Position numbers and translations under genes: made by a program
Shown: positions 55,201 to 61,257 of the stretch, one piece after another
How the letters are laid out: every line of letters starts with the position of its first letter
How positions within the stretch are numbered: the stretch's first letter is position 1
DNA from: JAVJRN01 sp040218415
GTDB taxonomy: Bacteria; Bacteroidota; Bacteroidia; Cytophagales; Cyclobacteriaceae
DNA length: 64,000 bases
Direction of reading: 5' to 3'
Assembly (NCBI GenBank): GCA_040218415.1
Contig: JAVJRN010000060.1
Span: forward strand, 62,001 to 126,000
Notes under the pieces: generated by a model
What the model saw: only the letters and a program-made list of their open reading frames with translations
Databases searched by the model: none
Told to the model about the DNA's origin: nothing

Positions 55201-55677
55201 ATCAACCGATTAGAAAATGAAGATTGGAGAAAAAAAGTAATGGAGGTGCGCTCTTGGTTTAATTACAAGGCTGAAGAGTTCTATAAGGAAACATATCAAA
55301 AGTTTAAGACATATGAAAATATGGGACAATTATCTGGAGGTGAAAAAGCACAGCTCACTTATACGATTTTAGGCTCGGCAATAGCCTATCAATTTGGACT
55401 TACGAAAGAAGGCCTTCAAAGCAACTCATTCCGATTCATAGCCATTGATGAAGCTTTCAAGGCGCAAGATGAAGACAAGGCAAGATATCTGATCACACTC
55501 TGTAAACAACTTCACCTTCAATTATTGGTAGTAACTCCAAGTGATAATATCCACATTGTAGAAAATGACATTTCGTTTGTTCACTTTGTTGAAAGAAAGG
55601 AAGAGAAATATTCATGGCTCTATGACATGCCAATAGAGCAATTCCAAGAAGAGAAAGCCAAATTTATTTTACAATGA
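52276..55677 (+). CDS. jetC: Wadjet subunit JetC (SMC/MukB-like ATPase)
   Basis: 1,133 residues. N-terminal Walker A GANASGKSTFIDAL (~47). Two long coiled-coil arms (~270-460 and ~650-880) flank a hinge-like globular region (~470-640). The C-terminal head has the ABC signature QLSGGEKAQLTYT and Walker B FIAIDEAFKAQDEDKARYL. It drives ATP-dependent DNA loop extrusion on plasmids. No frameshift or missing ATPase residue is visible. Confidence 0.95.
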   Translation: MWSLFSTSSDKAGFRLQYMEVFNWGTFYNDRVFRIQPQGNNSLLTGANASGKSTFIDALLTLMVPTKKDRFYNQSSGVEKKGDRTEETYVLGNYGSIQKEGEYSTSTQSLRDKGTYSVILASFSNTDQKTITLFQVRWFSNGELKRTFGIAHIALEIESDFSQFDSKGVWKKRLDKTYNLNSNKRKVEFLDGPTSYAERIWNLFGMRSVNALSLFNHIVGVKVLEDLDEFIRTNMLEKLEPETEFIQLKESFLTLMDAKTNIEKAKEQISQLTPINQIAIELQRIQIELTRLNLDKEVAVYWFAKKNIELSEKELQTCEEKLSYLNEELNELKFKEDSLKQEERSISLSIERDEVGGKIKELEKEIKQLEKSRDLRKSKLNDYNKLAQSLELSINPGEETFQTNREHSKQKKVDLEIERSDKDETLRLTKNELDRIKNEIEDRIETIKSLQKNKNNIPTRVSEIRDDTLAHVGATKEEIPFIGELIKVKDEETLWESSIEKIFHNLALRLIVPERYYGKVNEYVNQTNLRGRIIYQRYQKYTSLASMRSDLPPQNSLLNKIEFKPKNIYSDWLEDVLTKNYNYSCVKDLEDFALYDEKAITKEGLIKFGKGKHEKDDRPHVTRKENYVLGWDNKEKISLLKNEVRKLQEDEQSATKKVRSIEQNIKAIDKQKEEFSDLFKLFTKFDDIDWETFALEIQDKESQKSTLEKTNNRVKELQNQLTEVQERLTNLTNIEIGSKNREIYDQEANIKLIREGLEKSRVLIDPLGERDTKSFELKYPNLSEVDFQSIKRTESNFQQEISREVSTLETDRRKNEDEVKLKINAFKQPTEEITNKFKDWRSDVNSLPESINLDLISEYQDFLQRLTEDNLPKFEKKFNDYLQETITGKIGNFRIFFTDWADSIKENINRLNDSLSEIAFKSNPNTYIQLVASNKVNQEISEFRSLLENAMPNIRELDSVVDGRKKHFNNHIVPLINRLENEDWRKKVMEVRSWFNYKAEEFYKETYQKFKTYENMGQLSGGEKAQLTYTILGSAIAYQFGLTKEGLQSNSFRFIAIDEAFKAQDEDKARYLITLCKQLHLQLLVVTPSDNIHIVENDISFVHFVERKEEKYSWLYDMPIEQFQEEKAKFILQ

Positions 55678-56867
55678 TTACCCCTGATCAGATTAGGGCC
55701 AAAGCTCTGAGAAAGTATACTTCCTTTTTACAGACATTAGTTAGAAATGAAACTTTTGACAGGATTGTGATAACAGGAGATAAAAGCTACACCAAATCTT
55801 CATTACAAGAATTTGAAATAGAAATTCGCTCAATCTTAAGTCAATCTAAGGAGAAGAACGGGTATGGTTACTCCTTAGATTTTCAAAAAGTAAAGACAAA
55901 ACACTTAGGTACCCAAGACCTACCAACCGCTATTTATTTCGATACTGAAATAGACTTTTTGAGATACTTAGGCAAGGAAAAGGAAGTGAAAGTTTTTGAA
56001 CAGAACATTCGAAAAATAATAGATGAAATTCCTGAGTTAAAAGATTGGATTATACAATATCCTTTAAAAATTATAGCTAATAAAGATAAGTGGGAAGATT
56101 TGATAAATGTCTGCCAATACTTCCTAAAGAACCCGTCCCCAAGACTTTATCTAAGAGAATTACCGATTAAAGTCCACACCAAGTTCATTGAGCGGAATCA
56201 AGGCACTTTGAAAGAGCTTCTTGATTTAATTATTTCGAACTATGTCAACAAAGAGGAAAAGCAATTTGAAAAAAGGTTCAATTTAAAGTACAGCGAACCT
56301 CAAGTAAGGTTCAAAATTCTTGATCAGGAAATAAGCAACAGCTACTTTCAGGGACTCGATGATATTGCGATTCCTATTAGTCAGTTCGAATTGCTGAACT
56401 TACCTCTAAAGCGAGTTTTGATCGTTGAAAATAAGACAACACTTTACACGACCCTAACTCTTCCAGAAATGAAAAACACCATTGCCATTTTCGGGAGTGG
56501 ATATAGTGTCAACATTCTTAAAAATGCAAAGTGGCTGTCCTATGTGGAACTACTCTATTGGGGTGACATAGACGTACAGGGTTTTGAGATTCTTTCTAAA
56601 TTCAGAGGTTATTTTCCTAATACGTATAGTGTACTAATGGAAAAAGTAACATTTGAAAGATTCTTTGAAAACGATCAGGGAACGGCCACAAACATTACTG
56701 CCGAACTTTTTCTAAACAAACAGGAACAGGAACTGTATGACTTGATAAAAACAAACAATTGGCGATTAGAACAAGAGAAAATTCCTTTGGAATATGTTAA
56801 AAGATTTTTTGAAGGCATCTCAGAAAATACCTTTCATCATATTTCTGAATCGATTTATAGCTATTAA
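55674..56867 (+). CDS. jetD: Wadjet subunit JetD (DUF3322/DUF2220, topoisomerase VI-like nuclease)
   Basis: 397 residues. N-terminal DUF3322 arm (~1-190), C-terminal DUF2220 Toprim domain (~230-397). Toprim residues: Glu in RVLIVENKTTLYT and the Asp pair in WGDIDVQGFEIL. JetD makes the double-strand cut in the captured plasmid. It overlaps jetC by 4 bp. With jetA, jetB and jetC in standard order, the Wadjet operon is complete. Confidence 0.93.
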   Translation: MITPDQIRAKALRKYTSFLQTLVRNETFDRIVITGDKSYTKSSLQEFEIEIRSILSQSKEKNGYGYSLDFQKVKTKHLGTQDLPTAIYFDTEIDFLRYLGKEKEVKVFEQNIRKIIDEIPELKDWIIQYPLKIIANKDKWEDLINVCQYFLKNPSPRLYLRELPIKVHTKFIERNQGTLKELLDLIISNYVNKEEKQFEKRFNLKYSEPQVRFKILDQEISNSYFQGLDDIAIPISQFELLNLPLKRVLIVENKTTLYTTLTLPEMKNTIAIFGSGYSVNILKNAKWLSYVELLYWGDIDVQGFEILSKFRGYFPNTYSVLMEKVTFERFFENDQGTATNITAELFLNKQEQELYDLIKTNNWRLEQEKIPLEYVKRFFEGISENTFHHISESIYSY

Positions 56868-57026
56868 GTCCAGTCTTTTTCCGAGATTAAACCCAGTATC
56901 CTTTTACATCTCTTGACTTAACCCTTATATTGTCATTTTATTCAGACAAGTTGTTTTCACGAACGGCTCAATTGTACAGTGGTGTCGGAGATTACCCTCT
57001 TTATCAGTATTGGCATCACACTATGC
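56868..57026. other. Spacer between jetD and the Dnd relic
   Basis: AT-rich, with no accepted frame and no clear terminator. Together with the relic at 57027-57164 it makes the ~310-bp gap behind jetD. Confidence 0.4.
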
Positions 57027-57164
57027 TTATGCAGTAATGCCGAAGAGCCTCGTATTGAGCAGATCTGCTTCAGAAGCATACATGAAACTCGTCTGACTTT
57101 TACTAACTGCTTCTGGTTCAAGAGCTGTGGTTGCATTGTGATCGAGGTAAATGATGTCTTTCAT
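57027..57164 (-). pseudogene. DndA/IscS-type cysteine desulfurase N-terminal remnant
   Basis: From ATG at 57164 on the minus strand the frame reads MKDIIYLDHNATTALEPEAV, the near-invariant start of cysteine desulfurases (YLDHNATT.l.PEV), including DndA. After ~20 codons the similarity stops (SKSQTSFMYASEAD...), and a stop follows at 57027. The rest of the ~380-residue enzyme is missing. The relic points away from the intact restriction gene, with 14 bp between the two starts, as expected of a once-divergent modification/restriction pair. Confidence 0.7.
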
Positions 57165-57178
57165 ATTATCTTTATTCC

Positions 57179-58060
57179 ATGACTGAATCTGATTTGATAG
57201 ACAAATTTCTTTCCGTGCGTGCTTGGCAAAGTGGAGATAAGCGAGCTCCGCATAAGTCTCTGCTAATGCTGTATGCCTTAGCTCAATTACAAAATAACAA
57301 GGAAATGTTTTCATATGAGGAGGTAGAGGAAAAATTGATGGAATTACTCGTCAATTTTGGTCCTCCTTCTAAACCCAGACCACAATATCCATTTGTGAGA
57401 TTAGCAAATGATAACATTTGGTCATTTGATCAACCAGAATTGATTTCCTCCTATAAAGGCGTTGATCCTGGAAGACCTTTCTTAATTCGACATAAGATCA
57501 AGGGTGGGTTTACCTCTGAAATAATTTCATTTCTTAAGAAACATCCTGATTTGATCAATAAGCTTGCGCTAGAAATTGTGGCAAACTCTTTCCCTGAAAC
57601 TATACAAGAAGATATTTTAGATGCAGTGGGGCTCAATCAAAATATTCTGCCAACAGCTAGCAGAAGAAAACGTGATCCTGCTTTTAGGGAAAAAATAATG
57701 ATCGCCTATGAGTACCAATGTGCTGTGTGTGGATTCAATGTTCGGTTGGGTCACCAGCCTTTAGCCTTGGAGGCAGCCCATATCAAGTGGCATCAGGCTG
57801 GAGGCCCAGATGAAGCGCAAAATGGATTAGCCCTCTGCTCGCTACATCACAAATTGTTTGATTTAGGAGCATACACTATTAATGACCGTTTTCAATTGAT
57901 TGTATCAGACAAAGTCAATGGATCAAGAGGTAAACAAGAATGGCTTTTGGATTTCCATGCCAAAGAAATAAGAAGACCACAATCAAAATTCTATGAACCA
58001 AAAGATACGTATCTGGAATGGCACGTTAATGAAGTATTCAAAGGGTATGGCCGGAATTGA
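57179..58060 (+). CDS. SBD-HNH restriction endonuclease (phosphorothioate-DNA-dependent type)
   Basis: 293 residues. The N-terminal ~150 residues resemble the sulfur-binding domain of ScoMcrA/SprMcrA-type enzymes (RAWQSGDKRAPHKSLLMLYA, PFVRLANDNIW). The C-terminal HNH domain has CAVC, LEAAHIKWHQAGGPDE, then NGLALCSLHHKLFD, with all expected Cys/His/Asn residues. Known members cut DNA carrying phosphorothioate bonds, usually of foreign origin. ATG start at 57179. It appears intact although the Dnd modification genes next to it are remnants, so a type IV-like role is the likely present function. Confidence 0.82.
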   Translation: MTESDLIDKFLSVRAWQSGDKRAPHKSLLMLYALAQLQNNKEMFSYEEVEEKLMELLVNFGPPSKPRPQYPFVRLANDNIWSFDQPELISSYKGVDPGRPFLIRHKIKGGFTSEIISFLKKHPDLINKLALEIVANSFPETIQEDILDAVGLNQNILPTASRRKRDPAFREKIMIAYEYQCAVCGFNVRLGHQPLALEAAHIKWHQAGGPDEAQNGLALCSLHHKLFDLGAYTINDRFQLIVSDKVNGSRGKQEWLLDFHAKEIRRPQSKFYEPKDTYLEWHVNEVFKGYGRN

Positions 58061-58314
58061 ACCCGCCTAGAATTGAGGTTAGCCGATAAAGAGGTTTTAT
58101 ATTTCGCCCTTATCTCCTCAGAATGGAAGCAAATGATGAACAAGAGGCTTATCCATTTTTTTCAATCCAAAGAGATAAAAGCCTTTTAACTTTAAAAACG
58201 GCATAAGTGATCGCCTTTGCTCGGCAGGAAAAATGAGGCGCTTAAATATTCATGACGACCAAGATCAATGCCTGATTCAAACTAATTGCTTTTCTTTGAG
58301 TTGGAATATGCGAT
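58061..58314. other. Right border spacer of the defence island
   Basis: No gene seen. It starts with a stretch (58053-58066, overlapping the HNH stop) whose reverse complement GCGGGTTCAATTCC equals 13 of 14 bases of the tRNA-Leu T-arm at 49428-49441. This could be an att relic or chance. Confidence 0.3.
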
Positions 58315-59148
58315 ATGAAAATATTTAGACACACAGAAGATCGGTTACCTGTACTGATCTTCACCCTTTACTTCTTAGCTGATTTTGTACTCTACTTGAG
58401 TATTGACAATATCTATATACTTATTGGCTGGTTTGCCATTGGTATTTTTCCTAAGGCCAACATTTGTGCTTGGAATCACCACCACCAGCATTATAAAACG
58501 TTCAAAAAGTCCTTTTATAATTGGGTGCTAGAAATCGTTTATTCTTTTCATACGGGCATTACTTCTAATATGTGGGTGCTTCACCACAATTTTGGTCATC
58601 ACTTAAACTACCTTGACCAAGAGAAAGATGAGTCGCGATGGAAGAATAAAAAAGGAAATAAATTCAGTGCCATCAGCTATACATTAAATGTTACATTCAC
58701 AAGCTACTGGAGAGCATTTAGAGTGGGTAAAAAGCATCTTCAAATTAGGAAGACCTTCATTATTATGCTTGTTTTAGTATGTTTTTTTCTGGCTCTTCTT
58801 ATTTATTTCAGACCACTTCAAGCCTTATTTATATTCATCTTGCCAATGATCACTTCGCTTTTGCTGACTTCCTATGCGACCTACAGTCATCACTCCGATT
58901 TGGATGTAGACGATCACTTACTGGCCAGTAGGAATATTGAAAGTAAGTGGTACAACAAGCTCACTGGAAATTTAGGATATCATACCGCACATCACCTGCG
59001 GTTTGGGGTGCATTGGTCAAAACTACCTGAAATCCATAAACAAATCAGGGCGAAGATCCCCGAGGAGTGTATCATTCCTCCTACTTATATTTTTAGGCTA
59101 TTTGATCAAATTGACCATTGGATTAAGCGTAGGAAGTTAGTTGCGTAA
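58315..59148 (+). CDS. Fatty acid desaturase (PF00487 type)
   Basis: 277 residues with three His boxes: HHHQH (AWNHHHQHYK), HHNFGHH and HTAHH near the C-terminus. Membrane helices lie around residues 12-50 and 150-195. It is shorter than, and not closely related to, the acyl-CoA desaturase at 43262 and belongs to the membrane FADS superfamily. Substrate (lipid, fatty acid or carotenoid-like) is not deducible. ATG start; single gene. Confidence 0.87.
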   Translation: MKIFRHTEDRLPVLIFTLYFLADFVLYLSIDNIYILIGWFAIGIFPKANICAWNHHHQHYKTFKKSFYNWVLEIVYSFHTGITSNMWVLHHNFGHHLNYLDQEKDESRWKNKKGNKFSAISYTLNVTFTSYWRAFRVGKKHLQIRKTFIIMLVLVCFFLALLIYFRPLQALFIFILPMITSLLLTSYATYSHHSDLDVDDHLLASRNIESKWYNKLTGNLGYHTAHHLRFGVHWSKLPEIHKQIRAKIPEECIIPPTYIFRLFDQIDHWIKRRKLVA

Positions 59149-59308
59149 AAGTATTTTGCAAAGGAGTATAGCCCTTGAAAACCAAAATTCCTAACAGCCT
59201 TTCCTTTCATATTAGCATATGTCAAATCCTATGTGACGTTACTTGATAAAAAAGTGAACAACAAAGAGCAAAAATACCAAACCTGACTTTTTACCAAAAA
59301 CTCAAACG

Positions 59309-60304
59309 ATGAACACCCTTTTTTCTGAAAACAGATATGATAAAATGCAGTATCGCCGATGTGGTAATAGCGGTTTAAAATTACCACTACTCTCGCTCGG
59401 GCTGTGGCACAACTTCGGTGGTGTGGATGTATTTGAAAAAGGAAGAGCAATCATTCGCATGGCTTTTGACAATGGTCTTACACATTTCGACTTAGCCAAT
59501 AATTATGGACCACCCGCAGGCTCAGCAGAAGAGAATTTTGGAAGAATATTAAAGAAAGATTTTGGTGGAAATCTTCGTGACGAGCTAGTTATCTCTACCA
59601 AAGCAGGTTATAAAATGTGGGAAGGTCCTTATGGAGATTGGGGGTCGAGGAAGTACATGCTTTCAAGCCTCGATCAGAGCCTCAAACGGATGAACCTCGA
59701 CTATGTCGATATTTTCTATTCCCACAGGCCAGATCCGGAGACACCATTGGAAGAAACAATGAGCGCACTGACCACCGCAGTGAATCAGGGCAAGGCATTG
59801 TATGTGGGTATTTCCAATTATCAGGCCGAAGACGCAGCGAAGGCTATCGCTATATTGAAATCCAATGGTACGCCATGTATTATCCATCAACCAAAATATT
59901 CCATGTTTGAGCGATGGGTGGAAGATGGACTGCTGGATGTCTTGGGCAGAGAAGGTGTTGGTTGCATTCCGTTTTCGCCACTGGCTCAAGGTTTATTGAC
60001 CGATAGATATTTGAAAGGAATTCCTGAAGGGTCAAGAGCCGCAAAGTCGCACGGTTTTTTGAAAGTTGACCACATTTCAGAGGAAAAACTGACGAAGATC
60101 AAACAGCTCAATGACATAGCAGAAAACAGAGGGCAATCATTGGCGCAAATGGCTATTTCTTGGCTACTGAAAGATGCACGGGTCACTAGCGTATTGGTGG
60201 GTGTAAGCACTCAAGAGCAACTACAAAACAATCTCGAAGCAATTACCAAACTAAAGTTTACCGAAGACGAACTGGCGCAAATCGAAACCATTTTGGGCGC
60301 TTAA
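59309..60304 (+). CDS. Aldo/keto reductase, YghZ-like (L-glyceraldehyde 3-phosphate reductase type)
   Basis: 331 residues, full length. The N-terminus YDKMQYRRCGNSGLKLPLLSLG matches the start of YghZ-type enzymes, so the upstream ATG at 59309 is preferred. Catalytic tetrad: Asp and Tyr in FDLANNYGPP, Lys in ISTKAGYKMW, His in YSHRPDPETP. NADPH-binding region near the C-terminus (VLVGVSTQEQL). It reduces aldehydes such as methylglyoxal or L-glyceraldehyde-3-phosphate. Cytosolic, monocistronic. Confidence 0.92.
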   Translation: MNTLFSENRYDKMQYRRCGNSGLKLPLLSLGLWHNFGGVDVFEKGRAIIRMAFDNGLTHFDLANNYGPPAGSAEENFGRILKKDFGGNLRDELVISTKAGYKMWEGPYGDWGSRKYMLSSLDQSLKRMNLDYVDIFYSHRPDPETPLEETMSALTTAVNQGKALYVGISNYQAEDAAKAIAILKSNGTPCIIHQPKYSMFERWVEDGLLDVLGREGVGCIPFSPLAQGLLTDRYLKGIPEGSRAAKSHGFLKVDHISEEKLTKIKQLNDIAENRGQSLAQMAISWLLKDARVTSVLVGVSTQEQLQNNLEAITKLKFTEDELAQIETILGA

Positions 60305-60367
60305 TAATGCAGGAATAATCATGGCTTGCATGTTTATTCCATATTATGTCTTCAAGCCAGACTGGCT

Positions 60368-60523
60368 CATACTTTCTGCCTTGATGCAGAAAGTATGCAA
60401 AGAAATCAAGGCTGTGTATAAATTTCTGAAATTCAGACTGTTCCTACAGTGAATCCTAAACTCACTTCGCTCAAACAGAGGATTCAATTTTGATTATCAT
60501 GGTCTGAATTTCTTGTCGAAATT
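60368..60523. repeat. Structured intergenic element with nested and alternative hairpins
   Basis: The 433 bp between the reductase and the next gene hold no ORF but strong symmetry. CATACTTTCTGC/GCAGAAAGTATG (60368-60397) is a perfect 12-bp hairpin. GCCTTGAT (60378) pairs alternatively with ATCAAGGC (60405). Then GAAATTCAGAC (60428) pairs with GTCTGAATTTC (60502), outer AATTTC/GAAATT (60421/60518), and inner GAATCCT (60451) with AGGATTC (60479). It looks like a folded RNA or a dispersed intergenic repeat unit, not a plain terminator. Confidence 0.6.
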
Positions 60524-60737
60524 TATCCAAGGCCGATCGAAAACCTGAAAATCTATGCTTTTTGCTTATTTTTAAGGTTTTGATATATTCATTGAACAAG
60601 CCCAAAACGCTTTTTTAATTCAATTTAGGAATCTTTCTGCCGCTAAAATCACTTATCCAAGAAGCCCTAGTTCAAAAACTCAATTTTCTTAGCAAAATGG
60701 GATGAGCTTAGACTGAGTGTTTCCGCAAAACCCTCAG

Positions 60738-61112
60738 CTAATCCAATATTTCCACATCATTTACGAAGTAATTGGTGTCCCCTTTCCAGAAAAACTTGAT
60801 GTATTTTTCTTCATAATTGAGCTTGACACGCTTTCCACTTTTGATCGCATCTTCAATGTCTTCTCGTACTTGCTCCTTGTCCGATTCTATGGAAAATTCC
60901 CATGTGGTGGGTATCGCTCCCTGGCCGGAGTTCGTTAGACCGCCAATGTTCAATTGGCCTTCCCAGGTTTTAAATAATATGCCTTTATGACTTACTTTGA
61001 TGGGTACGCCAGCTCTATATCCCGAACTAAAATTGGCTGTATTTAATATAAAAAACGTGACGACCAACAATGCGGCGATTACTGCAACTACTCTGAATAA
61101 GATTTTTTTCAT
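60738..61112 (-). CDS. Small membrane-anchored protein of unknown function
   Basis: 124 residues from the ATG at 61112 (MKKILFRVVAVIAALLVV), where a single membrane anchor ends at ~25; an upstream ATG at 61160 is less likely. The rest (YRAGVPIKVSHKGILFKTWE) is typical of a conserved Bacteroidota protein that databases sometimes label 6-phosphogluconate dehydrogenase. It has no dehydrogenase features: no Rossmann motif, and only 124 residues. Probably periplasm-facing. Confidence 0.75.
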   Translation of the reverse strand: MKKILFRVVAVIAALLVVTFFILNTANFSSGYRAGVPIKVSHKGILFKTWEGQLNIGGLTNSGQGAIPTTWEFSIESDKEQVREDIEDAIKSGKRVKLNYEEKYIKFFWKGDTNYFVNDVEILD

Positions 61113-61257
61113 TTGTGAATAAATATTTCGACAATCAAAACTAGTGCTATTCGTCATCAATAGTGAATGTCGCTAATGAGAAACTTCCGTCAGTAGGTCG
61201 ACGGAAGAATAATCATGGTGAATTGTATTTGTCTGTCAAGCCTTTCGCCAAGTCTAC

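Noticed and set aside
57179..57314. Upstream extension of the DndA relic frame (57165-57314, minus)
   Set aside because: That part is antisense to the intact HNH gene; only the portion from ATG 57164 resembles a desulfurase.
58040..58075. Possible tRNA gene or fragment on the minus strand (T-arm-like GCGGGTTCAATTCC)
   Set aside because: The T-stem does not pair properly and no acceptor, D-arm or anticodon arm can be drawn; kept only as a low-weight att-like observation.
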